This document shows positions 12,330-25,716 of a DNA stretch of 64,000 nucleotides, piece after piece. This stretch comes from Arachis hypogaea (taxonomy: Eukaryota; Streptophyta; Magnoliopsida; Fabales; Fabaceae), in the NCBI RefSeq assembly GCF_003086295.3, contig NC_092050.1, forward strand, positions 153,022,699-153,086,698. The letters are read 5' to 3'. The notes below the pieces were generated by a model. That model was not told the origin of the DNA. It saw only the letters and a list, made by a program, of their open reading frames with translations, and did not search any database. The position numbers and the translations under genes were made by a program. Every line of letters starts with the position of its first letter. Position 1 is the stretch's first letter.

Positions 12330-13105
12330 TATTTTGTCAACTTTGTTTTCCAACTTATCATGGCTTCTTTTAATTTCAAATGCGAATGAATTCTCTTGGT
12401 TTTTTTACTATCAAGTAATGTTATTAAGTGTGATTTTTTTTTTTTACGACTTTTGATTATTAATTCAATTAGCCACAATTTTAATATTAGAATTTATATG
12501 CCAAATTACCAATTGTAAAGGGACAATATGTTCCCATTTTCTCATTTTACTTTTGTTGTTTCTCAATTACTTAAAAAACTATAGTCGTTTCAGTTCAATA
12601 ACTAATACATGTTTTTAGCTCCTACAATATTAGGTTCATCTTTCAATCTGAATTTAGTTGTTCCATGAACATTTTTGCTGCTTAATGACTGACAAACACT
12701 CATGAATGGAACAAATAAATGGACCAACAGAACATTTTTCACCCTTATGATTTTATTATCCATGCCACATCTATATGTATATATAACAAGAGGGGGTGAA
12801 GGCAATTATATGAACCTTATAATTTACAATGATATTACATCTCAGCAACCTTGACCCCAAAATTTTCTGAGCTTTTCTTGGATATGCCAGTCAGAAATAA
12901 GTCAACATAATGTTAAAAAGCTTGCAACTCTTGCTGAGAGCTAAGGTGCCTTCTTTGTTACAATTGCTACTAAACTTGACTTATTTGATAATCATAGTTA
13001 ACATTTTCTTATCAAGATTCTAGCAGTTACAATTGGTGCATGTGATTTTTATTTAGTTTTTCTTCCCTAACTGATATTGAGGGGTGCCCTTTTGTGGGAT
13101 CATAA
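12330..13105. other. Intergenic between tRNA-Asp and the kinase 3' end
   Basis: No gene seen. The right part is the probable 3' UTR of the minus-strand kinase gene; the rest is AT-rich with short spurious frames. Confidence 0.5.
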
Positions 13106-15991
13106 TCAGTAACATTGGTTAAAGCAGAAGAAAAACCCTTTAGGTCTGTCTTCCATACCGGCTTTTGGGATTTCCCCGGAGTCGTCTCTCCTAGACATCA
13201 AAGCGCTTGTGCCGGGGGATTCCGGTGGCAATACAGCGTTCTCCGATGAATTCATCCGCTGAGGAACAACCGGCTCTTGTGGAGAAATGGTGGAGAGATA
13301 TCGGAGAAGCATCTGTATGATTTGCGTGAAATTCGGCCGGTCATTTGGATCCTCCTTCCAACATGAAGTTACAATCATGGCTAAATCCTCAGGAAGGTCA
13401 TCAGCACTAGGCCTTGTGTTCTGAAAGAGTAAAATAGTTGTATAATGAATCTTAGTAAAATCAAATAATAATGAGAATATAACAACTAGAAACTATAACA
13501 ACCCAATGGCATAACCTAAGAAGTACAGTTGTTTATGAAAACAACAAAAACAAAACCTTATCCACCAAGTTCCTTGGTGAACTAATTTATTTACTCTCAT
13601 CCGTTCACGAAATCGTTGGAACCTTTACTCATTTTGCACTACACCTGGGCAATAAGGTGTTTGGTCTATGTCATAAAGATTCGACAAAGTTTTTATACTA
13701 GGTGTTAAAGGCCTAACACAAACCTCCTCCTGTATTCTTTATGAAAACCTTTTTTTTTTTTTCGAAATAAGTTGAAACAAACACATACAATGAAATGGTT
13801 CCTTCAAATTTTTGAAGTCTGATAATCAAAATGTTGCATATTTTTTGCTCATTTTGATCATACTTGAATAAAAAAATTGAATAGACTTTTAACATTCTAC
13901 GAAAATTGTCGATTTTTCATGACAGTATAAATATTGAATATACATTAATATATCAGACCAAATTAGACTCCAAATGAAAAGGTTAAATATGCCTATATGG
14001 ACCCTTCAAAAAATGTAACTCAGCATAACTGTTCTACTACCAGAATGGAGACCTTTTGAGTTTTGTAAGTGGCGCAACAAAATTCTATATGATCATCTTA
14101 AGCCGAATTGAATATGAAGCCGAGTATTGAAATGTCATCTTACCTTAAAAGCAGCTGCGTATGCGGCCTGTAAATTAGACATGCCTTCAAATGGCAACTT
14201 ATTATGGATCAGCTCCCACAACACAATCGCGAAGCTGTAAGCATCAACCTTATGGTTGTAATGTTTCTTCTCGCCTTGTCGCAGAGTGACGGTGCTATAA
14301 AGCTGCCACCAAACAAGAAAGTAATGATGAGTTCCATAATAATACGGCACCACCTATTGGAAATTTAATAAATGTTCAAAGCTTTTGAGAATAGATTCAT
14401 ACTTCTGGAGCCATCCAACGGTATGTCCCAGTTTCCGCAGTCATCATCTCCGTTAAAGACTCTTCTCTGGCCAGACCGAAATCAGCAAGTTTAACTGTTT
14501 TATGATCTCCTGTTAAGATCAAATTATCTGGGAAGTAAAGAAGAAACAAGTTATCAGAATTATGCTTTTTCTTTGATACATAAGATACATGCTAATATTA
14601 TCAAAATATTCTATCATCTCAAACTCAGTGGCCTAGAATTTCCGGATAATATTAAAATAACAGTGATTTGCTAACTACCCACTCACTTTTGGCATGGGAT
14701 AATAGTGGCCAAGAAAGAAAAGGCGCCACTTGCACTTTTCAATTTGCTTGAACGGTTTAACAATATTATCAAATGAGATTTAAATATAAATGATAATTAC
14801 TTATTAAACATATATATGATTCACAAATCACAATAGAGCACTTTGGCATCGCTCAATCGATGTAGTGAACCCCACCTAATGGAACAAATCTTATTTGTTG
14901 GAAGGTCTAATTAATCAGGAGAACAAACTCCTTGCAATGTAACATGAAAAATGTGACCTAACTAGGATAGTTAACCGTGTCATAATCATTTCCATTAACA
15001 GCTACCAGCTCATTGTGAAAATTTTCAACAATCATAGAGCATACCCGGTTTAAGGTCCCGATGAATGATCCCATGGGAGTGTAAGCATTCCATTGCTCGA
15101 GCAATATCAAGAGCAAATCCAACTGCCACACGCATATCCAAGCAGTTTGGCCGCATACTCAAGAGATATTTGCGCAGCGTTCCACCTAATAGAAGTTCAG
15201 TTACTATAACCATAACAGGTTCTTTGCAGGCCCCAATAAACTGGCATCAAACCGAAACAACAATAAACATAAAAACTTTCATGAGACAACCAAACATGGC
15301 TTTTGTACCTGTCAACCAAACATAATGAAATGAAGCTATATATCTAACTTGGATTCAAAAGAAGAAAAGCACACAGTTCATGATATGGGGCTAACAACCT
15401 TAACCAGATTCTTGTGTTGAACTTTCGATAGCATGGCTACCTCTCTTCCGAACCGAGCTTCCCTCCTCGAAATCTCTTCTGGGGTTTCTCCTTTGTTGAT
15501 AATCTTAACAGCAACATTCTGATTTTTATACCTGCATCCAGAAAATTCCAAAAATAGCAAGTAAGCAAACTACACAATTCATCAAATAATACCATCGAAT
15601 GAATGCATAGTGTGAACTTAATCTAGATTGGACTTAATCTGAGATCAGAGGAGAACGAGATTAATGCTAACTAATGATTTACTAGTAAAACAAAAATTTG
15701 CACAAACCATGAAGAAAAAACAAAGGAAAGTAGAAATTGTTATGACTTATAAGGACAAAAACAAAAGTTGATTCCAAAATTAGATTTCAACTACAAAATC
15801 AAAGAGAGAAAAAAAAAAAAAAGAGAGAGAAAAGGAACCAGAGAAGAAGGGTTGACTTACTTTCCCTCATAGACCTTGGCATGAGCACCTTCCCCAATTT
15901 TTGGGCCAACAAAGAGTTGTTTGGGATCTATAAGCCACTTGGCATCTAAATTGAACTCTCCAACAGAATGAACTTCATTACCAGATCCCAT
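13106..15991 (-). CDS. ATN1: ATN1-type Raf-like Ser/Thr protein kinase, 352 aa, 6 exons
   Basis: Coding exons are 15991-15861, 15531-15399, 15240-15045, 14527-14403, 14302-14144 and 13420-13106. All are GT-AG and sum to 1059 nt in frame. The short N-terminus [20 protein letters not shown] leads into the P-loop [12 protein letters not shown]. The ATP-binding lysine is K53 (VAVKII), the catalytic loop is [10 protein letters not shown] (D150) and the metal-binding motif is DFG (D169-G171). Then come [22 protein letters not shown] and the subdomain XI region [12 protein letters not shown]. The tail ends FFFCFNQCY, the Phe/Cys-rich C-terminus typical of this small kinase group. All catalytic residues are present, so it should be active. 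The substrate is unknown. A long 5' leader, rich in A, lies before 16740. Confidence 0.92.
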
Positions 15992-17044
15992 TTTATATTT
16001 TATTTTATTTTATTTTTATTCTTTTTTTTTTCCTTTCCACCTTCAACAAATGGAACTACCTAACAAAAAGTATCAACACTTAAAACACTTTTCAAAACTC
16101 TCAGCATGCCATTCTTCTTCTTCCTCTTCTCTGCATCAATCACACACAAAACAAAACAAAACAACACAAGACCAACTAACTTAACTGAAATGAATCAAAG
16201 CTATTACACACAGAATACACAAAGGGAAAGATTTGGTTCCATGGTTTGAGAAGAGAACCAAAAAAAGGGATTTTTTTATTTTATTTTTATATGCAACACA
16301 ACACAGACTCTATCCCCAAAATCACGCTCATAGACCAATTAAAGAAAACAAAAACAAAAATAAAAAATTCAACATTTGCCTTTGTTTAGGGGGCAAAGAA
16401 TAAAACCCCACATGTTCAGAAGCACTCATCAACAAACCCAGTTTTAATAAATTAAATAAAGAAATCAAAATTTTAAAACCAAAGATCCAAAACAATAGGC
16501 TCTGTCACTACTCACTACCACTTGCAACGCACTGAAAATAAAAATCAACAAATACCCACAAAAAAAGAAGAAAAAAAGTTTACTTTTTTATGAATAATGA
16601 CTAATATTAAGAATTAAGAGGGAAGAGATAAGGGTGAAGCTTGAACGGAAGGTTGAAAAGTGAAAGAAAGAAGAGAAAGTGAACGACCCAGATTGAGAGT
16701 TGGAGAGAAGAAGATGGTGGAAGATGAAAAGGAAATATCTTTTTTAAAATAATTATTCAATTATTAAAAAAAAAAAGTAATCTGCTACGCGTATTCAATT
16801 CTCTTTCTCTTTAGTAAAGTAAAAGCCGCGGAAGAAATGGCGTCCATGTCAGAAAAACAGTACTATTTTCCTTTTTAATTTACGTTTTTAGTTCTTAATA
16901 AATATATAAATCAATAATAATTATTATTATACTTATAGTTATAGAGTTATCAGTTATAGGACCAATTTGTATAATTATATTACTAACTTTTTCCTTCTAG
17001 AAGTGTACATTGCTAACCATTTTATAGAATTTTACATCCAGTCA

Positions 17045-17345
17045 ATATAATTTTTTTGGAAAATAATTTAAATAAATTATTATTTTTATCTATAAAATTT
17101 AAAATTCTAAGATATTTATCTATAAATAAATTAAATTAACTTATATTCACAAAAAATATATTTATCTAATTATTAATTTTATTCATGAATAAATTTATTA
17201 ATATTTTAAACTTTTATAAATAAAATATAGTTTATTCATCTTTTATTGATCTAATTTTGCTTATTTATAAATATATTTATTAATATTTTAAAATTTTATG
17301 AATAAAAAAAATAATTTACTAAAATAATTTGTAAAGAAAACATAG
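17045..17345. repeat. AT-rich inverted-repeat element (possible MITE)
   Basis: The left end AAATAATTTAAATAAATTATT is matched, inverted, by AAATAATTTACTAAAATAATTT on the right. A pair of direct repeats containing ATTTATTAATATTTTAAA lies inside. Composition is so AT-rich that chance matches are possible. Confidence 0.3.
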
Positions 17346-17479
17346 ATGGATGAACAAAATATAGGAGTGGAAGAAAGGAGGAATCTGTAGTTGCCTTGAA
17401 TATATAAAATTAGGTATTTAGTAGATCTCATTTGAATTGTGGATGTGCATGTGAGTGTGGTCAATTTTTATCATTTAGT

Positions 17480-17957
17480 TAAATTTACCTAAATTTAACT
17501 TGATTAAAATTGATTAATAATAATAAATTTTACATAATTTAATTTTTTTATTTTTTTTAGATAATTTTTATTATCATTGTTATTATCTTTTTCTTCTTTT
17601 ACATTTTTATAATTTTTTATTTTATATTCTGATAATTTTTTTTGTTTCACTTTTTTAATAAAAGTTTATGTTATGATTAAAAAATTTTACTATTAAAATT
17701 AAAAAATTTCTTGTGTTACGGTTAAAAAATTTTAGTACTATTTTTTTAATAAATTCTACACAATTTAAAACTTTCTTCCTACTTTTCCTTTTTTTTTCAT
17801 TATTATCTTTTTCTTCTTCTTTTTATTTTTATTTTTTTTATTTTACCTTTTTATAATTCTTCTTCTTTCATCTTCTTAATAAGAATAAAAAAATTAAACA
17901 AAAAAATAAAAAATACTGCAACAACCACTAGAAAGAGAAAAAGGAGAAATAAAAAAA
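17480..17957. repeat. TC-rich low-complexity repeat related to that at 29.7-31.3 kb
   Basis: Pyrimidine-rich DNA with CTTCTTC and TTTTT runs, TTCTGATAA, then AAGAATAAAAAAATTAAAC and AATACTGCAACAACC. The same order of words recurs in each unit of the element at 29722-31314, which suggests a truncated copy of that family next to the LINE relic. Confidence 0.4.
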
Positions 17958-19418
17958 ATGCAACAACATCAAATAAGTTCCAAACTCAATAAGTGGAAGG
18001 CTTCTTCCTTATCTCTGGCAGGGAGAGCAATTCTAGTGAAATATATCATAACATCTATTCCTAGTTATACTATGCAAATTGCTTTTATTCTTATTGCTAC
18101 TTGTAATATGATTAATCGTCATTGCAGGAACTTCCTTTGGGAAAAAACTGAACAATCAAAGAAAGTTCATCTTATAAATTAAAAGGATATTAGTAAACCA
18201 AAGAGAGCAGAAGGCCTGGGTATTCAGCATGCCAAGGGCTTAAACCATGTTTTTATGATAAAAATTGGATGGGGACTTATGAAACAGAAGGACTCCCTCT
18301 GAGCTAGAGTCCTCAGAGCAAAGTACAATTATGGGAATGATATAATACCAATATTTCAAATAGGAGAAGCAACTCAAATCTTTAGAATTGGATCTGTTCC
18401 ACCTAGGAGGATGTTAATTGAAACTTTATTTGTTGTGTTCACATCAGTTTTTAGGAAAATAACTAGGTGCCAACAATGGGCAAACTTCACCAATATGCAA
18501 CTCAGGTAATATCTACTACTGAATGTAACACATCGCTGAATGACTTCCTTTTCGTTTCAGGTACATGGGATACTAGGAAGCTCATGAAATGGCTATCGGA
18601 TGAGGTAGTTATCAAGATTTTAACTATTATCCTGCCATCCCCATGAAAGACACCAGATCATGTAGCCTGGGCTGCCTCTACTGATGGCTCCGTCAACCTC
18701 AAATCAGCTTATCAGACCATTATGGGAGACAATTACAATTCGGAATGAGTGTTTAATATTAAATGGAATGAATAAGGTCTAGAAAAAATTCATTTTTTCT
18801 TCTGGTTGGCAGCCAAAAATGTCTTGCTGACCAATGATGAACGAAGGAGGAGGCATATGACCACTGTTGTTGCATGCCCAAGCTGTCACAATGAAGATGA
18901 AACTATTCTGCGTGTGCTGAGAGATTGTCACTATGCTCATATTATTTGGAATGAGTTGCTGCCAAGGAATGCGCTTACAGAATTCTTTCATATGGCCAAG
19001 AGGGATTGACTTATCGGTAGTCTTTCCTATTCTAGGAGTTGAGCTTGTCTATTTGGTGTTGCAATCTCCTCATTGTAGTTTTACCGTAACAAGTGCGTGT
19101 CTGAAGGAAGTGACATGAGTCCCACCACTGCGACAAGTCTCATCAAAGTTAGAAGCATGGAAATTTGGAATATGCACGGAGTAGGACTCTTCAAAGTTGG
19201 AGTAATTTAGCACACGAGTGCTAGATCTATTGGAGACTCTGCCGGAGCAGTCCATTAAAATAGATCATTTTTTCTCAATCTCAGAGTGCAGCTTATAGGG
19301 GCGTGTTTAGGGATCATTTAGATATGTTCACTACTGGGTTCTCCTACAATCTAGGTAGTTGCTCGATCATGCATGCCGAGCTTTGGGCCATAGTGAAAGC
19401 TATAAGAATCGGAAATTA
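17958..19418 (+). pseudogene. L1-type LINE relic: RT C-terminus, zf-RVT and RNase H
   Basis: Conceptual translation in shifting frames gives the plant L1 ORF2 order: NKWKASSLSLAGRAILVK with NFLWEKTEQSKKVHL (end of the reverse transcriptase), KRAEGLGIQHAKGLNHVFMI and KIGWGLMKQKDSL. Then a zinc-knuckle stretch follows (CPSCHNEDETILRVLRDC near 18880-18930), and an RNase H start with GFSYNLGS and MHAELWAIVKA ending near 19410. At least five stops or frameshifts interrupt it. The 5' part of the element and the 3' tail are missing. The LINE text stops where the LTR-like repeat begins. Confidence 0.85.
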
Positions 19419-22400
19419 ATTAACCATTTAATTAAAATAAAATAAAAATATAATTATCTGAAATAGGTTGAAAATGATAAGAAATATTAAAATAGAAAAT
19501 CTAATGAAGAAAATAGAATTTAGCGTAAAAATATGATTTATCGCGTAAAAGAACATACTGGCTTAAATTGGACCAGCACTGTGAGTGAGAAAACAAATTT
19601 AATTATAAGTGAATAAATTTAGAAAATTGAATTTATTAATTAGGAAAGATGAAAATAATTTAGAATTGAAAACCGAACACTAATCTTAAAAGTTTTTACC
19701 TCAAAGTTGGGCCAAATGAATTAAAAACCATAAATGATTGGACCGGACTCAAATTGGACACAAGGCCCAACATATATAACCTTGTTAAGTGTCCATTTCA
19801 ACCACATTCTTCACAAAGAAAAGGAAGAGCAGCTGAGAATTGAGAAGGGAGAAGAAAAATTAAACATTATTTATCATCACCTTCCTTGGCTCATAACTTG
19901 AGCTACAAAGCTCTGATTTGCGTGCCGTTTGCGTCCACGCGAAGTTCTTGCCGAACTCTTCAATTCTATTTAAATAAAGTAGTAAGAATATCGAAATTCA
20001 TGCTCCAATTTTTTGTCCTATATATTTTTACATTTTGGGTTTAATTATTAAGTGAATTTTGTGGTTTTAATTATTTAGGTGATAATTAACCTTGGGTTAT
20101 TGTTGGATTTTATCCTAATCCACAGCAAGTAAGGTAAGAACGCTTTATACCCTTGTGGTTTGTCATATTTGTTAACCTTAGGATTAATTTTTAGTAAATT
20201 ATACGTAGTAGCTTGAAATTCTTGTTGATTAGAATAAACTTGAAGGATTTGGAGCATTCGGATGTGAGTTAAAGTGATGATTGAGCTTTGAAAGCTTGTT
20301 TGGAATTATTTTGGTGTTTTGAGCTTGTGTAGAAATCGGACAAGATATGATTTCGGTCTTCTTTAAATAATATGTAATGTTGTGGGTAACTTAGACTAGT
20401 GGACCCTAAGATAGAACTAAATTGTAGATGATTATTGATATTGTTGATAGATGATGAGGATTATGAATTTCGATAATGATAAATGGAGAAACAACAATTG
20501 TGATGGTTTGGAATGCTGAAAATGTGGTTTAATTAATGTGTGGATTGATAATTGTTGAGTTTATTGTGGTGATACGAAGTTGACGACGATTGTTGGTGTT
20601 GATGGGGAGTTTTAAGAATTATTGATGTTGATGATAATTGATGATAATTATGTTTAATTGAATGAAAGAAGGAATACATGTAAAATTGATGATAGATGGA
20701 AATTTTGAATAGTAATATTAAGGTTGATGTGGATTAATGGAAATTGAGGAGTTTTGATGTGATTTATGTTGAATTTGGAGTTGTTGAATGAATTGGATGA
20801 GGTGAAAATTGAATGGTTTAGATAGTTGAATTATTGAGAAAATGGTTGAGAAATGTTGGTAAGGATTTTGAGTTGTTTTGGTATTGTTTGGGTTGTGAGT
20901 AAGTTGGTTTGAGTTTTGAAAGCATAGAGGATTCGGCACAATTTTGATAAAATAGATTTTTAACCAACTTCGTTAGACTATAACCTGAGCCTTGAATTTT
21001 GGATTTGATTGGACTTTATTTCAAATTGAATTAATTTTAATATCGTTAAAATGGTTTAAAGATTGAGAAAATCAGAATTTTGTAGAGAAAATTTTGGACA
21101 TCAGAAGTTAGGTACAAAAGACTAAATTTGGCTAAGTTACAGCAAACCTGATTTTCTGGTTTGGGTACGCACGCACCCTATAGTGCGCACGCACGCAACG
21201 GAGCAGGTGTTGACGCTCGTGCGTATACACGCCCTACAAATTTTACAAGCTGTGCATACGCACAATATCATGTTTTTCACACAAACTTCTATTTTTAATT
21301 GTTTGATTTCCTCACAAGCTTGTAAACCCTTGTTTTAGCTGAAAATGATATTTTTAAATGTTTAACCAATCTTCTAGCCTTTAAAACCTCTTTAGTCATT
21401 GTTCAAAATCCCTTAGCTAATGATTAGGCTTTGAAATGAGTGAGAGAGTTTTGTGCAGATTAAAAAGGTTATTTATTATTAGTTTAGAGCCAGTGACTTA
21501 GATTTTGGAAGTCATGTGGATGAAATTAGCGAGAGTTGATTTGTGGAGTATTTTATTAATGAGGAATTGAGAATTGGTTAAAAGTGAGCTAAGCATTATA
21601 TCTCATAATTGAAAGTGAGTTAGACACTATATCTCAGGGTATTTATATAGTTTATGAACTTGAGAACTGAGAATGATTATGATTAGTTGAGATAACGAAA
21701 GTTGACGAGAAATTGTGAAAGATTAAGGTTGATGAATCAGTTGAGTGCGAGTAGTGAATCACTGAATGATGAGTCATGATATGTTATTGTTGGTAAGTTG
21801 CTATGCACCTCAGGTAAGGATGGTGATGAATTTTGCTTGTCGAGATAGCGGCGCCGATGTAGGAGTTGTGGCAGTCTTCTACCTACGTTCAGATGTGAGG
21901 GCTGAGGTGATGTCCCACTCACATAACCTTCTCTACCACAAGAGTGAGTCTGGCACTATATCCCTAGGATGCGCATGAAAGTGGGTCGGACACTATATCC
22001 CAGGAATGATAGTGAGCAGGGCACTATATTCCTAGGTGCACAGAGTGAGTCGGGCACTATATTCCAGGATGTGGCAGAAAGGCTACATCCTAAAGGATGT
22101 GGCGGGTTGGCAGTTGAACCAACAAGTGATATCACTGCCAATAGGATAGACATTCATCATATGCATCTTCTATATGCTTGTTTGCTTTGCTTAACTTCAA
22201 TTATGCCTAAATGAATCACATTTCTACTTGCTATTTGTTTTACTTGTTGTATATGTATACTACTTATGCTTTACTTATTTGCATTACCTATGTTTTCTGC
22301 TGGAATTGAGGAGGTTCGGTAGGTGGTGGCGATGGAATCGCATAGAGGATAGGTTGGCGAAGGCTGTGAAATAGCAGTGACTGTTAGAGTAGAAATTTCT

Positions 22401-22520
22401 TAAGTTAGATTACCCTGTTTATGGTTTAACTTATATATTTCATTAAGCTTTAATATCTTGTATCGATGTGAAGTTTTAGGATTGTCTTTGACTTCCCAAA
22501 ACTTTTGTTTTATCTATTGG
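19401..22520 (+). mobile_element. LTR-like repeat copy A (probable solo/partial LTR)
   Basis: About 3.1 kb without credible ORFs. It has a TATA-like ATATATAA near 19770 followed by a leader, AACTTGAGCTAC near 19897, a run of GTACGCACGCA-type GC-rich words near 21165-21260, and a short tandem array at 21943-22075. It ends with GAGGAGGTTCGGTAGGTGGTGG near 22310 and an A/T tail. The same order recurs in copy C at the right edge of the window, and its first third recurs in copy B directly downstream. Both A and C start near TATAAGAATCGG. The TATA box and absence of coding sequence suggest an LTR of a Ty3/Gypsy-like element; no primer-binding site or gag-pol is visible. Confidence 0.55.
21943..22078 (+). 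repeat. Four ~33-bp tandem units inside LTR-like copy A
   Basis: Units beginning GTGAGT(C)GGGCACTATAT-C occur at about 21943, 21979, 22011 and 22043. A related pair lies at about 21590-21640. Copy C carries a different array (46-bp period) at the corresponding place, so the array evolves fast within the family. Confidence 0.7.
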
Positions 22521-23400
22521 CCCATAGTTGGGGCAAACAAACCAAAAACGCTAAACAGTTAGATTGGACCTAAGTTAGGCCCAAGACCCAACATATATAG
22601 GCTTGTTAAGTGGCCATTTTAACAACATTATTCACAAAGAAAGGGAAGAGCAGCTGAGAATTGAGAAGGGAGAAGAAAACAAACACTATTCATCATCACC
22701 TTCTTCGACTCATAACTTGAGCTACGGAGTTCCGATTTGCATGTCGTTTGTGGCCATGCGAAACTCTCACTAAACTTTTTGATTCTATCCAAACAAAGTG
22801 GTAAGAATCTTGCAATCCATGTTCCAATTTTCTACTCTATACATTTTCGCATTTTGGGTTTAATTATTGAGTGTGTTTTGTGGTTTTGGTTATTTAGGTG
22901 GTGATTAACCTTGGGTTATTGTTGGGTTTTGTCCCAACCCACAGCAGATAAGATAAGAACGCTCTATACCCTTGTGGTTTGTCATATTTGTGAACTCTAG
23001 GATTAATTTTTGGTAAATTATATGTAGTAGCTTGGAATTCTTGTTGATTGGAGTTAACTTGGTGGATTTGAAGCATTTGGATTTGAGTTAAAGTGGTGGC
23101 TGAGCTTTGGAAACTTGTTTGAAAATATTTTGGTATTTTGAGCTTGTGTGGGAATCGGCCAAGGTATGGTTTCGATTTTCTTTAGATAATATGTAATGTT
23201 GTGGGCAACTTAGGCTAATGGACCCTAAAATAGGATTGAATTGTTGATGATTATTGATGTTGTTGATATATGATGAGAATTTTGAGTTTTGATAATGATA
23301 AATGGAGAAAATGATTGTGATAGTTTGGAATGGTGAAAATGTGGTTTAATTAATGTATAGATTGATAATTATTGAGCTTGTTGTGGTGATACAAAATTAA
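22520..23400 (+). mobile_element. LTR-like repeat copy B, truncated
   Basis: Direct repeat of copy A: 22575-23400 matches about 19760-20585 nearly base for base (for example AAGAGCAGCTGAGAATTGAG in both, then the same TTGAGCTAC leader). The offset is about 2816 bp. It starts where copy A ends and stops abruptly at GTGGTGATACAAAATTAAT, where unrelated AT-rich DNA begins. It looks like a second insertion or the remainder of a rearranged pair. Confidence 0.6.
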
Positions 23401-24283
23401 TAGATAAGATATAAACAAAAATATTGTGTCCTGAAACACTAAATTAATATATTTTGTATTCTTTCTAATAGAAGAATACAAAATCAACAAACGAAAATAT
23501 AACTTATTTATTTTTTTTATTATTATTTTTAATTTTTATAATTATATTTTTTATTCTAAATTTTATATAAAAATAAAAAAAAATTAATTTTTTTATTATT
23601 TATTTTATATTATATTTAATTTATTACTAAACAAAAAATATAAAATCATTAAATTTTATATTTCTACTTTTATATTATATTTTAAATATTTTATTTTATC
23701 TGATTCTTGAAAACAATCTTAGCTTACTGGCCTTGGTAGATGCTTGCCACTCCTTGATGACTCTAAGTCTCAGATGTCTACATTGGAATGGAGGTCAACT
23801 GCTGTTTATCACAACCTCCTGGTAGAAGTTTGACCTTGTACCAATGATTATTTATTATGTGAGGATTGAGGTGTCATTGGTAAATAAAGTTTTATTTATT
23901 TATTAGCTTTAAAATTTACGGTGCTTTTAAAAATATTTATGATATATTTTTAAAAATTAATTTGTATTTTTAAAATTATAATATTTAATATCACTTCATA
24001 TAAGTAATTAATATCTAGATTTATTTTTACTCTTTATTAATGTTACATGACATAGTTCACAAGATATTTATATAAAATTCAGTTATTAATGGATTTTCTG
24101 TTAGTTAGCTAAGAGTTAGTTAAGTTATTACAGTTAGTTAACTCATATGCTGGTTGTTTGTTATAGGTAGTGACTAGTGAGTCGGCTTTTTAGATGTTTT
24201 TTTTCTGCATAAAAAGAAAATAACGAGTGACGAATCTGTTGATCCAAGAATAGAGCAAAAATAAATTCCATCAGGTTTTTTCT
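23401..24283. other. AT-rich spacer with possible MITE and copia-LTR scraps
   Basis: No gene is seen. An AT-rich stretch (23401-23710) beginning AGATAAGATATAAACAAAAA resembles a non-coding transposon. Near 24100 a TGTTAGTTAGCTAAGAG-type phrase resembles the start of a copia LTR. Neither has boundaries I could confirm. Confidence 0.35.
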
Positions 24284-24978
24284 CACTACCAAAAACAAGG
24301 AATTTAGCTACAGAAAAAATTGTAACTAAACTCTAAAAAAATTGTGACAATTTTGTTTTTTACAATAAATGAACATCTGTAGCTAAAGAGAATGACACGT
24401 TTTTAATTAGCCACATTTTTTATTTTGATAACCATAGTTTTAACATCCATGAAAACATTTTGTTAGCCACCACTTTAGCACGTTTAGACACACTCTTTTT
24501 CATGGCAAAATAAAAGGATGCGCAACAAAATAATTATTTTTGTCATACTTTATCCGTGACAAAATTGGCCAGACTGAACTTTTTTGCCACACTTTTTTTC
24601 GTAGCTAAGATAAAAATTAAATTAAAAAAATCATAATAAAAATGCTCCTTAATATAAAAATTACATCATATAATATTAAAAAAATAATCACATTTCTATA
24701 CTTATTATCCATAGTATAAAAATATAAAATTAACTAATACTTAGTATTGAAAAGCAAATATCCTAAATTAAATAGGTTTAATGTTAAAAAAATATTCAAA
24801 TGAAACTATTACAAAATAAATATTAGACTTTACTAAAATAATATAGAAAACTAAAAGTCTGAAAGTACTAAGGTAAAATAAATTTATCAAACTCTGTATT
24901 TTTTGTTACACAGACAATCCACATGCAAAAATATTTTTAGATAAATAGCAAAAATGACACATAACTCCAGTCACTGAA

Positions 24979-25665
24979 TTATACACCCCGTCAATACTCC
25001 AGTTGCTTTGTATGCTCCAATAAAATTTGCTAAATAAGACAGAGATCAGGAATTAAGCTAAGAAATTAGTAGATCATGATTTGACTCCTTTGAGAATGAT
25101 CAGAAAAATTAAGGTACAACACTTACTTTTCGGATGTAATTTGTAATTGCTTTGCAGCCTTTCGTTGCCAGTTGCATAACATTTTTCAAAATGTCAATTG
25201 ATAGTTTAGAATCTATCTACATCCAACAACAAAAGAAATAATGCATATTGGAATAATAAAAAAGAAAGGTCTAAAATTAACTTACATTATTAACTAAAAA
25301 AATATATAAAAAATAAAATGATGTCATAAAAATTAACCTAAAAAAGTGTCATTTTATCCAACTTTGACAGAATTCCAACAACAATATTAGGACCTCCAGC
25401 ACTATCTTTTACATAGCTTAAATCTTTTCATATTCATACAAGTTTTAGTAATTACAAAGTCACAAAGCTAAATCAAAAGTTAAGCAGTTTAAAAGAAAAT
25501 ACAAACTTGAATTTAGTCCATTAAAAAATCAAGTAAAATAGATGCATACCAAGCAAAGGGGTGCAATTAAAGTATCCAGCACTACATGAAGTTACAAGAT
25601 CATGCATGGGATCCCAGCATTGGTAAGAGTCAAAATTGCATCGTTAATACATGTAGATCTAGTTC
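24979..25665 (-). pseudogene. RRP41 (pseudogene): Exosome subunit RRP41 pseudogene, last four exons with introns
   Basis: Four exon-like blocks match the C-terminal half of plant RRP41, the RNase PH-fold exosome core subunit. They are: about 25655-25548 (RTRSTCINDAILTLTNAGIP, then after a one-base loss DLVTSCSAGYFNCTPLL); 25423-25340 (DLSYVKDSAGGPNIVVGILS, KLDKMTLF, stop); 25218-25126 (IDSKLSIDILKNVMQLATKG, CKAITNYIRK); and 25029-24979 (QILLEHTKQLEY, stop, RGV, stop). Introns with GT and AG ends separate them, so this came from genomic DNA rather than mRNA. Disablements are a frameshift, a Gln-to-stop next to a donor site, an Arg-to-stop near the end, and possibly a mutated first acceptor. 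The 5' half is absent. The fragment lies within the CACTA-like element. Confidence 0.85.
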
Positions 25666-25716
25666 TTGCACAAGGAATATTGAAAAAAAGAGTTAGTGAA
25701 TGGTAAAAAAAAGTAG

